Shown: piece after piece, positions 9,189 through 17,662 of the stretch
Position numbering within the stretch: the stretch's first letter is position 1
Layout: every line of letters starts with the position of its first letter
Assembly: GCF_016908395.1 (NCBI RefSeq)
Contig: NZ_JAFBDU010000006.1
Location: 62,001-126,000, forward strand
Direction of reading: 5' to 3'
DNA length: 64,000 nucleotides
From: Metabacillus crassostreae
GTDB taxonomy: Bacteria; Bacillota; Bacilli; Bacillales; Bacillaceae
Position numbers and translations under genes: made by a program
The notes under the pieces: generated by a model
The model's input: only the letters and a program-made list of their open reading frames with translations
Told to the model about the DNA's origin: nothing
Database searches by the model: none

Positions 9189-9404
9189 GTGCATATAATG
9201 AAGGTTTTTATCGCATGTTGCGTTTTTTTGTCCCTTTTTACGAGTGCATGGCTTGTAAATGAAAAATTAAGAAGAGAATATGTTGAACAAATTGTTTTTG
9301 AAGAATCAATTATTGAGTTAACAGATACAGAAACACCTATTGACGAAATAACTGTCTTTGAGAAGTTTAGACCTCGTGAGTATGTTCGTGTGGTTCTTAA
9401 ATAA
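9189..9404 (+). CDS. 71-residue exported or membrane-anchored protein of unknown function
   Basis: The frame starts at GTG 9189 just after a GAGGTGAT site; an ATG three codons later is possible. Residues 4-22 form a hydrophobic segment typical of a signal peptide or anchor, followed by a mostly acidic tail. It is divergent from mrpA, 247 bases away. In B. subtilis a similarly sized gene of unknown function (yufS) lies next to mrpA, so this may be its counterpart by position; I cannot confirm that from sequence memory. Confidence 0.7.
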   Translation: MHIMKVFIACCVFLSLFTSAWLVNEKLRREYVEQIVFEESIIELTDTETPIDEITVFEKFRPREYVRVVLK

Positions 9405-9465
9405 CCATAAATGTGGTTGCTAAAAACATAAAAAGTTCAGCAAAATATGAAAAGAAGCTAAATCA

Positions 9466-9489
9466 AAAAAAACCGGGAAAACCCGGTCA
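9466..9489 (-). terminator. Minus-strand terminator downstream of the 9.6-9.9 kb relic
   Basis: ACCGGG-AAAA-CCCGGT hairpin at 9472-9487. On the minus strand it is followed by eight Ts, so it would end a leftward transcript; the only leftward coding signal upstream is the frameshifted relic. Confidence 0.75.
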
Positions 9490-9586
9490 TCTTACCCTGA
9501 TATAGAGCTGTTAATTAGTATAAAAAAGATGTGATTTAGCTTTAGACCAATGAAAGAATACTCATGGCTAATACTAAAGAAGATTT

Positions 9587-9927
9587 TTAAATTTCTTTGT
9601 GTAATTCTTCTGATTGCTCATTAAAAAATTGCTCAGCATCTTTATTTTTACGATATTAGATAAAATTAAAAATTCATTTTTCTCATTGTCATAATAATAT
9701 AAATCATATTTATCGAATGAAATTGAATTTGAGTCATATTCCTCAATCTGTCCTTCATTTTCCTCTGTTTCTGGATATCTGCGGAAATCAATTTGAATAT
9801 TTTATTATTCATTGTTAATGTCTTTTCAATTGATACTGAATGTTTAATATAAAAATTTACTACATTTTGTAGTTTTTCCTCTTATTTCTCTTAAATTTTT
9901 AAACGCTTTTATTTTCTGCATTTTCAT
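9587..9927 (-). pseudogene. Frameshifted remnant of a ~110-residue acidic protein
   Basis: A perfect ribosome site (AAGGAGGG, minus strand at 9934-9941) precedes ATG 9927, which opens KMQKIKAFKNLREIRG. Coding sense then continues only by changing frame at least twice: a middle block reads RYPETEENEGQIEEYDSN and then KYDLYYYDNEKNEFLILSN, and a final block reads KDAEQFFNEQSEELHKEI before a TAA at 9587-9589. A terminator follows. The shifts fall near short A/T homopolymers, so recent decay and sequencing error are both possible. I do not recognise the family. Confidence 0.65.
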
Positions 9928-10096
9928 ACATTTCCCTCCTTGTTATAAGGTAAGCTTCAAAAAAATATATAGTAAAAATATATTTAATCCTTATTATATA
10001 AAATATAAAAGCTTAGGGATTTTGTCATATATTTCTTGTCAAATACGATACTCTACTTCATAATGATGAAGAAATTCAATTGTATAGTTAGGGTCG

Positions 10097-10660
10097 ATGA
10101 GCATGAAAAATACATATTTCACTAGTTATTTTCCACTTATAACAATTTTGCTTTTTAGTACTTCTTTATCAATAGCAACAGTAATGCTTGCAATTGATTA
10201 TTTACAACTGCTTGGTATATACGAAGGGATGCTTGAGTTTTTTTCGAACAATGGAATAAAGCTGGCACTATTTATTATTTTTGCATTAATCTACTTTATG
10301 ATTTTTTCTGCTTTGAAATTAATTGCAAATACAGTTACTGAGCTATCGTTATTGTTTTTTTCTAAGGACGTAGCAGGGGAAAACCTTACAAAGATAAGGG
10401 GAGGCTCAATCATTTATGTTATTGGGGGCACTTTGTCTTTACTATCGATACAATACCCAATAATCATTATGGGTCTATTCCTCATTTCGACGCTTGGTTA
10501 TTTTGTTTATGTCGTTTATAAAATAAGTGCATCACTCACTTCACCTTCTTTAATAGGTTTAGTGCTATTTCATGTATTATTTTGGTTTATCTTTATTCTA
10601 GGCACACTTTACATAAGCTTTAGATTATACAATAGTGTAATGGCAAGTTTACCTGTGTAA
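10097..10660 (+). CDS. yufK: YufK-like (DUF5366) membrane protein
   Basis: A 187-residue polytopic protein with about five hydrophobic spans (roughly residues 12-35, 52-76, 103-120, 123-142 and 155-178). Length, N-terminal pattern and position next to yuxK match YufK of B. subtilis, a membrane protein of unknown function. ATG 10097 and ATG 10103 are both possible; neither has a strong Shine-Dalgarno. No catalytic motif is visible. Confidence 0.8.
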   Translation: MSMKNTYFTSYFPLITILLFSTSLSIATVMLAIDYLQLLGIYEGMLEFFSNNGIKLALFIIFALIYFMIFSALKLIANTVTELSLLFFSKDVAGENLTKIRGGSIIYVIGGTLSLLSIQYPIIIMGLFLISTLGYFVYVVYKISASLTSPSLIGLVLFHVLFWFIFILGTLYISFRLYNSVMASLPV

Positions 10661-10734
10661 AGGTAGGAATACTTTAGTTAGTTTTGGTAACTGTAGCCTT
10701 TAAAAGTGAAAGTTGAATATAATAGACAAATTAA

Positions 10735-10776
10735 AAAGCATGATCATTGAGTAAAGTCATTGATCATGCTTTTGAG
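10735..10776. terminator. Bidirectional terminator between yufK and yuxK
   Basis: Arms AAAAGCATGATCA and TGATCATGCTTTT around a 14-base loop lie between two converging genes. Confidence 0.8.
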
Positions 10777-10779
10777 TTT

Positions 10780-11187
10780 TTATAGAAATCGTTTTTTGAT
10801 ATCTGGTGAAGGAAGCATACAGTCATTACTTTTTCCAAACCATTTATAACGGTTTTTTGCTATGAGCTGATAGATACCATCTCGAAATGGTTTGGGAATT
10901 AACATAAGTGGATATAAAAATAGCCATATTCCACCGAGTTTTTTGCATACCTTTAAGGCGGCTGTAGATTTTGTGTACACTTTACCATCTTCTATCATGA
11001 CAATGCTGTCGAAATGACTTGTTGGAAGCTTCACTTTGGTAAGAAGGCTTTGCCCAGTTGTGGATTGAAGTGACGTGAATTTAAATAATTCCTTCTTATC
11101 AGCACGAATGATAAACTGAACAGTTTTGTTACAAAGATTGCAAACACCATCAAATAAAAGTATAGGTCCTTCTATATCTTTTATCAT
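10780..11187 (-). CDS. yuxK: YuxK, DCC-family thiol-disulfide oxidoreductase-like protein
   Basis: A 135-residue DUF393/DCC-family protein. The signature DGVCNLC near residues 14-20 supplies the CxxC pair and the family name. Other family segments are FIIRADKKELFKFTSLQS and a C-terminal NRYKWFGKSNDCMLPSPD. The thioredoxin-like fold suggests redox activity, but no substrate is established. It lies 30 bases downstream of pbpD on the same strand, as in B. subtilis, and is probably co-transcribed. Confidence 0.9.
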   Translation of the reverse strand: MIKDIEGPILLFDGVCNLCNKTVQFIIRADKKELFKFTSLQSTTGQSLLTKVKLPTSHFDSIVMIEDGKVYTKSTAALKVCKKLGGIWLFLYPLMLIPKPFRDGIYQLIAKNRYKWFGKSNDCMLPSPDIKKRFL

Positions 11188-11217
11188 TATTTTGCCCTCC
11201 AGTAAGATTAGATTTAT

Positions 11218-13077
11218 CTATTTCATGATTTCTTTCCATATAAGCATTTGTGGACCATTTGAATAGATCGAACTAACATTACCCTGTTCATCTTTGCCTA
11301 CCCATACAGCTGCAGTATATTTGTCTGTTAATCCAGCAAACCACAAATCTTTATATTCATTTGATGTACCTGTTTTTCCACCAACATAACTGGAAGAAAC
11401 ATTTGCCTTTTGTCCTGTTCCACTTTTGACAACAGAAGCAAGCAAATCCTTCATTTGGTTATTCGTGGATTCCTTCCAAACTCGGACAGGCTCTTCGTTC
11501 CATTGATAAAGAGTTTTACCATTTAAATCTGTTATCTTTGTAATTGCATGGTTTTTATAATATAACCCGTTGTTTGCGAAGGTTGTATATGCATTTGTAA
11601 GCTCAAGTGGTGAAACACCGTAATCAAATCCTCCAATTGCAGCAGGAAGCTTATAATCTTCTTTCGTTACTTTACTAAATTGGAAAGGAGTTAAATATGA
11701 AAATCCTTTTTCTATACCAATTGAATCAAGCATTCGGACAGCTGCCGTATTGTATGAGTATTTTAATGCTGTTTCTAGTGTAACCATCCCATAGTTTCGT
11801 TCACTATAATTTTTCGGACAATATCCATTTTTACAAAACTCACTAGCGTCTATTTTAGAATTTGCTGTTGCTCCTGTAAGATCAATATAAGGCGCATAAT
11901 CAAGAAGAGGCTTAATTGCAGAACCAGGATGTCGATATGCTTGATATGCTCTGTTAAAATCAAACTTTTCATATTTTTTTCCACCAGATAACGCAATGAT
12001 CGTATGTGCTTGATGATCAATGACAGCGGCAGCTCCTTGAACTTCATCAAAGGGAAGATGCTTAGAAATCGATTCAGTGAGCTTATGCTGGAGATTTGTG
12101 TCTAAAGCAGTATGAATAATTATTCCATTGCTTACTATTTGGTTAACTTTTTCATCGATTTGGTTTTCAATTGTATCTTTGTTTTCTCCATCTTTCGTTC
12201 CTTTTAGATAACCTTCTTTTACTGATATTAATTGCTTTAATTCATGATGCACATATGTTACATAATCTGGTTGTGTGTCTGTGCGCTTCTTTATCGATAG
12301 CTTAATAGGAAAGTCAATGGCACTTTCCAACTCATCCTTAGAAATGACTCCATTACTATGAAGCATGTTAAGTAATCTTATTTGTCGTTCCTTAGTTGCA
12401 TCAAAGTTTTTTATTGGATCATACATTGTCGGGTTATTTGGAATAGCACTTATGAATGCAAGTTGTGCTGTGTTTAGTTCTTGGATTTGTTTACTAAAGT
12501 AATAGGTAGAAGCTGTTCCAATGCCGTATGTTCCATTACTAAAATAAATTGCATTTAAATAGCCTTCAAGAATTTGTTCTTTCGTGAAGCTCTTTTCTAT
12601 TTGGTAAGAATATAGAAGCTCACTTAGTTTACGGTTATAGGTTTGTTCATGTGTTAAATACACATTTCTTGCAAGCTGCTGAGTAATTGTACTAGCTCCT
12701 TGCTCAACAGATTGTGTTTTTGCATTAATAATTACAGCTCTTATCATTCCTTCAGCATCAAAACCAATATGTTCAAAAAAGCGTTGATCTTCAGATAAGA
12801 TATATATGGTTTTTACTAGATCAGGAATATCTTCATATTTTGTAAAAATCCGATTTTGTTGTAATGATGTCATTTCTGAGATCAGTCTGCCATCGCGATC
12901 AAATATATAACTATTTTGGGCCAATTTCATCGAGTCTATTGGTATTTTCTCATCTAATACAGTACCTAATCCTTTTATAGCTTCTGATTCTTTGCCTGCA
13001 GCTAAACCGCATAAAAGGAACACAGGTACCATAAAAAGAACACAAAACCATCCAAATAAATTTCTCATGTTCTTCAC
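11218..13077 (-). CDS. pbpD: Class A penicillin-binding protein 4 (PbpD)
   Basis: A 619-residue bifunctional peptidoglycan synthase, close to the ~624 residues of B. subtilis PbpD. An N-terminal membrane anchor (residues 5-25) is followed by a glycosyltransferase-51 domain with SEDQRFFEHIGFD (catalytic Glu), QGASTITQQLARN and ILEGYLNAIYF. The transpeptidase domain has Ser386 in the SAIK tetrad, SYN in YSYNTAAVRM, and KTG in VGGKTGTSNEYKD. It acts on the outer face of the membrane, polymerising glycan strands and cross-linking peptides. All catalytic motifs are intact. Confidence 0.95.
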   Translation of the reverse strand: MKNMRNLFGWFCVLFMVPVFLLCGLAAGKESEAIKGLGTVLDEKIPIDSMKLAQNSYIFDRDGRLISEMTSLQQNRIFTKYEDIPDLVKTIYILSEDQRFFEHIGFDAEGMIRAVIINAKTQSVEQGASTITQQLARNVYLTHEQTYNRKLSELLYSYQIEKSFTKEQILEGYLNAIYFSNGTYGIGTASTYYFSKQIQELNTAQLAFISAIPNNPTMYDPIKNFDATKERQIRLLNMLHSNGVISKDELESAIDFPIKLSIKKRTDTQPDYVTYVHHELKQLISVKEGYLKGTKDGENKDTIENQIDEKVNQIVSNGIIIHTALDTNLQHKLTESISKHLPFDEVQGAAAVIDHQAHTIIALSGGKKYEKFDFNRAYQAYRHPGSAIKPLLDYAPYIDLTGATANSKIDASEFCKNGYCPKNYSERNYGMVTLETALKYSYNTAAVRMLDSIGIEKGFSYLTPFQFSKVTKEDYKLPAAIGGFDYGVSPLELTNAYTTFANNGLYYKNHAITKITDLNGKTLYQWNEEPVRVWKESTNNQMKDLLASVVKSGTGQKANVSSSYVGGKTGTSNEYKDLWFAGLTDKYTAAVWVGKDEQGNVSSIYSNGPQMLIWKEIMK

Positions 13078-13413
13078 ATTCTTTCTAAAGTAAATAATTT
13101 TCTATTCCTATTGTACTATTTAATTTAAAAATGAAGCAGAAATTTTTTTCATTCATACATGTTACATTTTGGATATAGAGGTAGTTTACCATTTCATCAT
13201 AGGTTCGTTTGAATGAATACGTTAAAATCTTAGAAATTAAGCCTAATTTATGATTCTGAAGAATATATTTTTAAGAGATAAATGTCGTGTAAAGATAAAA
13301 ATAGTCAAGGGGTATTTCATTATTTTTTGAATATTTAAGTTCTTTCTCTGGCTACGATGATATAATAATAGAAACAAAATTTTCATCATATTTAGAAGGG
13401 AGGGACAGATAAG
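13078..13413. other. Intergenic region between divergent pbpD and kapD
   Basis: No coding frame with a ribosome site was seen. It must hold the start signals of both genes. A TATAAT box at 13361-13366 lies about 50 bases before kapD, but no good -35 hexamer stands at the usual distance, so no promoter is called. Confidence 0.5.
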
Positions 13414-14037
13414 TTGGCAAATCTAGATCATTTATTGTTTATTGACTTTGAATTCACTATGCCAGAAGGAAAGTCTAATCCAAAAGGGTTTTACCCAGAA
13501 ATAATTGAAGTAGGAATTGTTTCTGTTGTAAACCAAATAATACAAGACCAATACTCCTCATTTGTTAGACCGAACAACTTCCCAAAACTAACTGAACGTT
13601 GTAAAACCTTTCTACAAATCACTCAGGAAAGGATTGATAATGGAATAACCTTTAATGAGCTGATAAAGGTATTAGAGAATTATAATTATACCCAACCTGT
13701 CACAGTAATTACTTGGGGTAACATGGATATGAAGGTACTTCGTCAAAATTGTCAGATGAACAATTTAGAGTTTCCTTTCAATGGAAAATATAGAGATTTA
13801 TCAATGGAGTATAAGAAGTTTTTTGGAGATCGTAATCAAACTGGCTTATGGAAAGCAGTCGAGGATTATGGTAAAAAAGCGACCGGAAAGCATCATTGTG
13901 CTTTGGATGATGCAATGACTACTTACAACTTATTTAAATTGGTTGAAGAAGATAAGAGGTACCTGCAAAAGCCTAGCCCACCAACCATAGGTGATAGAAT
14001 TGACTTATCAAAGGTATTAAAGAACTATGCAACATAA
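13414..14037 (+). CDS. kapD: KapD-like 3'-5' exonuclease, inhibitor of the KinA sporulation pathway
   Basis: A 207-residue DEDDh-type exonuclease domain protein: FIDFEFTMPEG with the first two acidic residues at the N-terminus, a middle Asp in WGNMDMKVLRQN, and HHCALDDAMTTYNLF with the catalytic His and last Asp. The start is TTG 13414, preceded by GAAGGGAGGG nine bases upstream. In B. subtilis KapD blocks sporulation signalling through KinA; whether exonuclease activity is involved is not known to me. It converges with kapB. Confidence 0.92.
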   Translation: MANLDHLLFIDFEFTMPEGKSNPKGFYPEIIEVGIVSVVNQIIQDQYSSFVRPNNFPKLTERCKTFLQITQERIDNGITFNELIKVLENYNYTQPVTVITWGNMDMKVLRQNCQMNNLEFPFNGKYRDLSMEYKKFFGDRNQTGLWKAVEDYGKKATGKHHCALDDAMTTYNLFKLVEEDKRYLQKPSPPTIGDRIDLSKVLKNYAT

Positions 14038-14128
14038 ACGTTTTCCAAGATAATACTATACTTGATACATTGCTATTACTTAGAAATATTAGAAACATCA
14101 ACGTTTTAAAAAAACGTTTTACCTAAAA

Positions 14129-14190
14129 ACCTTACTCAATAACAATATGTATCGACAAACAGTGTCGTATCTATTGTTATTGAGTAAGGT
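14129..14190. terminator. Bidirectional 18-bp inverted repeat between kapD and kapB
   Basis: Arms ACCTTACTCAATAACAAT (14129-14146) and their perfect complement (14173-14190) flank a 26-base loop that can itself pair. The element lies between converging genes and ends ten bases before the kapB stop. T-runs are short, so it may act more as a stability structure than an efficient terminator. Confidence 0.7.
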
Positions 14191-14199
14191 GTAATTATG

Positions 14200-14586
14200 T
14201 TAGCGTGCTGGAAAATAATCTTTTTCTAAATTCTCTATTTTTTTTAAGGATTCCGTTGCCCAAGGAGTAGCTTTTTCTGTAAGCTCAAGCTTACAAGTTG
14301 TGATGGCTTCCTTTAATGAATCATGATAATCAGGTATATCCTGTTCAAAAGGCTTTACCATTTGTTTAGGTATATTTGTTTGTTCATTTAAAGCTAATGC
14401 TCTTCGTTCGTGAAAGAATTGTACATCTACTTGTTTGGGGTTATGTAAATCACCTTGTTGTGGATGCTTTAAAACAGCTTTAACTTTAACTAAATAATGA
14501 GCAGGACGAATATCTGTAACCTCGCCAATATACTTCCCAGTTTTATAGATTCCTGTGACGATATCACCAATTTTTATTTCTTCCAT
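14200..14586 (-). CDS. kapB: KapB, kinase-associated protein B
   Basis: A ~128-residue protein matching KapB in length and in segments such as GDIVTGIYKTGKYIGEVTD, HYLVKVKAVLKHPQQGDLH and FFHERRALALNEQTNIP. KapB is needed for KinB to feed phosphate into the sporulation phosphorelay in B. subtilis. The ATG at 14586 gives the expected N-terminus; an upstream GTG at 14598 has a reasonable AAGGG site and cannot be excluded. In B. subtilis kapB directly follows kinB; here two plus-strand genes separate them. Confidence 0.92.
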   Translation of the reverse strand: MEEIKIGDIVTGIYKTGKYIGEVTDIRPAHYLVKVKAVLKHPQQGDLHNPKQVDVQFFHERRALALNEQTNIPKQMVKPFEQDIPDYHDSLKEAITTCKLELTEKATPWATESLKKIENLEKDYFPAR

Positions 14587-14831
14587 TAAATTCAGCACCT
14601 CTTTCCCTTTTCTTTTTTAATGCTGTTATATTAGTTCCTTGTGGTATTGAAGCGAAGGAGGAACGTGCTTGTTGTTTTACCTCGCTGCCCTTGCATAATA
14701 TACACTCTTATATACTACCATGAGGAACTGTAAAACGTAATGTATGAACGTTTTATGGAATTTTAGATTTAGACCTTTAATAGACTAGTGATTCTGATAA
14801 AAACTTGCTATAGTATGTACAAAGAAAGGTC

Positions 14832-15044
14832 GTGAGTTATTTGGAACTATACATTCCACTTATAGGTTTATTTTTATATTTTCCAGAAGATAAGTCCGAA
14901 TATTTGCCAGCCGCAATAACGATGGGTGTCTTTACAATCTTGGCTATTTTTGCATTTCGATATATTGTGAAATTATCAAAAAAAGAACAAGGTCAAGTTG
15001 ATGATCTTATTAAACAAGCTAATGAAAAGAAAGACAGCAAGTGA
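14832..15044 (+). CDS. 70-residue small membrane protein of unknown function
   Basis: A frame starting GTG 14832 (TTG at 14841 is an alternative with better spacing to AAAGG). Two hydrophobic segments (about residues 5-16 and 26-47) are followed by a charged Lys/Asp/Glu tail, so the tail is probably cytoplasmic. It is divergent from kapB and precedes the SOD-like lipoprotein gene by about 130 bases. I do not recognise a family. Confidence 0.6.
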   Translation: MSYLELYIPLIGLFLYFPEDKSEYLPAAITMGVFTILAIFAFRYIVKLSKKEQGQVDDLIKQANEKKDSK

Positions 15045-15178
15045 TCAATAGGAGTGTAGACAAAGTATCCTTTAGATCACTTTTAGCTGAGTATAGATAA
15101 ATTCTTATAATATCCTGCATAAAAACAATTAAATATACAAAAAATACCCTTTAGCCAACATATTAAATGGAGGGTATT

Positions 15179-15745
15179 ATGAAACGTAACTTATTATTGT
15201 TATTTCTTATTTCTTTCATCTTAGCAGGCTGTATGGAGAAAGAAATCACAAAAATGGAAGTCGAAATGTTTAATCCTGCTGGTGATTCTCTAGGAACTAT
15301 TAAAGTTGATGAAGTATCTGAAGGTGTTGAGTTAACTGTTTTACTAGAAGGCCTTCCTCCGGGAGAGCATGGGTTGCATATCCATGAAAAAGGAACATGC
15401 AAAGCACCAGATTTTAAAAGTGCTGGAAATCATTTTAATCCTGATGAATCTATGCATGGGTTATTACATCCAGAAGGAGCACATGCTGGAGATCTTCCAA
15501 ATATAATTGCTGAAGATGGTAAGGTGGATGCTCAATTGCAAGCTCCTCAATTGACTTTAAAAAGTGGGAAGAAGAACTCTCTTTTAAGAGTAGAAGGAAC
15601 AAGCATTGTGATAACTGAAGGTAAAGATGATGGTATGACACAGCCATCAGGTGATTCAGGAGCTCGTATTGCTTGTGGAGAAATTACTGAAGAAGAAGCA
15701 AAAAGAGAAGACAAAAAAGAAGTAACTCCTCCTGAAGAGGAATAA
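15179..15745 (+). CDS. Cu/Zn superoxide dismutase-like lipoprotein lacking one copper ligand
   Basis: ATG 15179 follows TGGAGGG; the first 17 residues are a lipoprotein signal with lipobox LAGC, so it is anchored outside the membrane. The SOD fold shows GEHGLHIHEKGTC (two Cu histidines), NHFNP (bridging His), MHG and HAGDLPN (Zn His and Asp), and SGARIACGEI (disulfide Cys). At the fourth Cu-ligand position, normally His in a VVHEKADD-like strand, the sequence reads SIVITEGKDD, so a Thr replaces the His. Dismutase activity is therefore doubtful. B. subtilis YojM is a known paralogue with lost Cu ligands. The C-terminal ~20 residues are a charged Glu/Lys tail. Confidence 0.88.
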   Translation: MKRNLLLLFLISFILAGCMEKEITKMEVEMFNPAGDSLGTIKVDEVSEGVELTVLLEGLPPGEHGLHIHEKGTCKAPDFKSAGNHFNPDESMHGLLHPEGAHAGDLPNIIAEDGKVDAQLQAPQLTLKSGKKNSLLRVEGTSIVITEGKDDGMTQPSGDSGARIACGEITEEEAKREDKKEVTPPEEE

Positions 15746-15751
15746 AAAAGC

Positions 15752-15800
15752 AAAAAAACAGGTTAACTGATTTAACTACCAAGTTGACCTGTTTCTTTTT
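15752..15800. terminator. Bidirectional terminator between SOD-like gene and kinB
   Basis: Arms AAACAGGTTAACT and AAGTTGACCTGTTT (one mismatch) with A-rich and T-rich flanks. The right arm lies inside the 3' end of kinB, where the two genes converge. Confidence 0.8.
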
Positions 15801-17109
15801 TATCAAAATGCTGATTAGAAGTTATTAATAGATTTTCCTTAAACAAAGGTAAGGTAACGATTGCACAAGTACCTTTGTTTAGTTCACTATGATATCGAAT
15901 AGTACCACCATGATTTTTTAGTATCGAATATGTAACAGTTAAACCAAGACCTGTGCCCGTTTCTTTTAACGTATAATAAGGCTCGCCAAGCCTTGCAATT
16001 TGATCTTTTGTCATTCCAATTCCATTGTCCGTTATTTTCACAATAATGTTTTCCTCTTTTAAAATTGTTTTTACTGTTACTAAACCTCCAGCTTCAGGAA
16101 CTGCTTCTATTGAATTTTTCATGATATTTATAAACACCTGTTTTAATTTTGTTTCATCACCAAATACATAAATATGATCATCAATATTATAATCAAATGT
16201 TACTGCTTTAAAGTTTGCATATGAAGTTAAAAGTATCGTTAAATCTCTTAATGTATTTGTAAGATGTATTTTTTCTTTCGATATGTAATCCTTACCAGCT
16301 AAACTTAAATAATCAGTTATAATAGATTGTGCACGATCAAGCTCTGAAATGACTAGATCCATATATTCTTTCCTCTGAATGATGTTTGTATCTGTTGAAT
16401 TGCCAATCAGCTGAATAAAGCCTCTTACAACAGTTAAAGGATTTCGAACTTCATGGGCAACACTTGCTGCCAGCTCACTAACTATTGAGAGTTTTTCTGC
16501 TTTTACTAGTTCATTTCGCAATAAAGCATTTTCTCTCATATATTCAATCAAATAGATGGCAATCATTAAAATGAAAGTTAATATAATAATAGACACACTG
16601 AGAGTTACTAAGTTTACTACTGAAGTATGATAAAAGTTTAAAGCGCTTACAATAGTGAAGCTAGATAATGCAATTACTAATATATAAACCCCGTATAGAA
16701 ATGATGAAAATAACTTTTGTTTGATTCGCTTTTTATGCCAATTTTTCTTCATTGAGATCGAGTAAATTGAATAAGCTAAAATAAACAATAAGAAATGAAA
16801 CCATTGGAAGTTAAGGGAATGGATTAAATAAGCAAAGGTTGTTAAAAGTGTTAAAAAGCCTGCTAAATTCCCAGCATATACAAAGCTAATAAAAAGTGGA
16901 ATTGCTTGAAGGTTAAAGACTATGCCATCAACTATTTCAATCGGCCATATGATACATAATAAAGAAGAAGTGGCAGTACTTATTGTTATAATCACTTTAT
17001 TTGGCTTAAGTACATGTGAAGGATCTTTACTTAACCAAAATAGATGGTAACTAAAGATAGGGAATAATATAAATGCTACTTGTAAAAAGATATCTTTTAT
17101 TAAATCCAT
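15772..17109 (-). CDS. kinB: KinB sporulation sensor histidine kinase
   Basis: A 445-residue membrane kinase (B. subtilis KinB is about 428). Residues 1-190 hold six hydrophobic spans with almost no extracellular domain. The HisKA domain has His219 in VAHEVRNPLTVVRG. The ATPase domain has IMKNSIEAVPEAG (N box), ITDNGIGM (G1) and TGTGLGLTVTYSIL (G2). KinB phosphorylates Spo0F to start the sporulation phosphorelay and works with KapB, whose gene lies 1.2 kb downstream. Upstream is a gap with a repeat element. Confidence 0.92.
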   Translation of the reverse strand: MDLIKDIFLQVAFILFPIFSYHLFWLSKDPSHVLKPNKVIITISTATSSLLCIIWPIEIVDGIVFNLQAIPLFISFVYAGNLAGFLTLLTTFAYLIHSLNFQWFHFLLFILAYSIYSISMKKNWHKKRIKQKLFSSFLYGVYILVIALSSFTIVSALNFYHTSVVNLVTLSVSIIILTFILMIAIYLIEYMRENALLRNELVKAEKLSIVSELAASVAHEVRNPLTVVRGFIQLIGNSTDTNIIQRKEYMDLVISELDRAQSIITDYLSLAGKDYISKEKIHLTNTLRDLTILLTSYANFKAVTFDYNIDDHIYVFGDETKLKQVFINIMKNSIEAVPEAGGLVTVKTILKEENIIVKITDNGIGMTKDQIARLGEPYYTLKETGTGLGLTVTYSILKNHGGTIRYHSELNKGTCAIVTLPLFKENLLITSNQHFDKKETGQLGS

Positions 17110-17325
17110 TCAAAGGTCACCACTTTATAGATTAGTCCCCTAATTATATCACCAGTTTATGCCAAAATCCTCAATTTTTTAATAAAATTTTACAGTAATC
17201 GAGCTATTAAAGTGAGATGTTCATTTCAAGCAATTTTTTTAGTGAAGTAAAGGGTATTAATTACTTTTTTAAGAAGTGTCAAATATTCAAAATCAATATA
17301 TCTGTTAAATACATGAAATAGAAGG

Positions 17326-17624
17326 CTGGGACATAATTAAAGATGTTATAAAAAAACGAATAAATCTAAATTCAGTTAAGTTGAAAGAAACAAGTTCGTT
17401 CCATTGCGCTGCAGACAAAAGATTCACCGTGGAGGAAGCTAAGCCTCTGCACCCGCAGGAGTCAAATGTCTTCCGCTCCATTCACTAGCTCTTAAAAAAA
17501 GTATGCAAAATCAAGAAAACTATTGAAGACAGCAAATAAAAACCCGAAAAATTAGGCGAATAATTAATTGAAATATCTCCTAAATATATCGGGTTTATCA
17601 TTAGCTTAAATACTTATGTCCCAG
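17326..17624. repeat. Repeat family A, copy 1 (MITE-like, 299 bp)
   Basis: The element is bounded by CTGGGACATAA (17326-17336) and its perfect inverse TTATGTCCCAG (17614-17624). Inside are a CCCGA/TCGGG dyad and a GC-rich core around 17426-17475. A second copy lies inverted at 27.3 kb. It fills most of the 553-base gap between kinB and patB; no coding frame is seen in the gap. Confidence 0.85.
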
Positions 17625-17662
17625 TCTCGCATAAAAGAATAAAATATACTATTTCAAAACGA

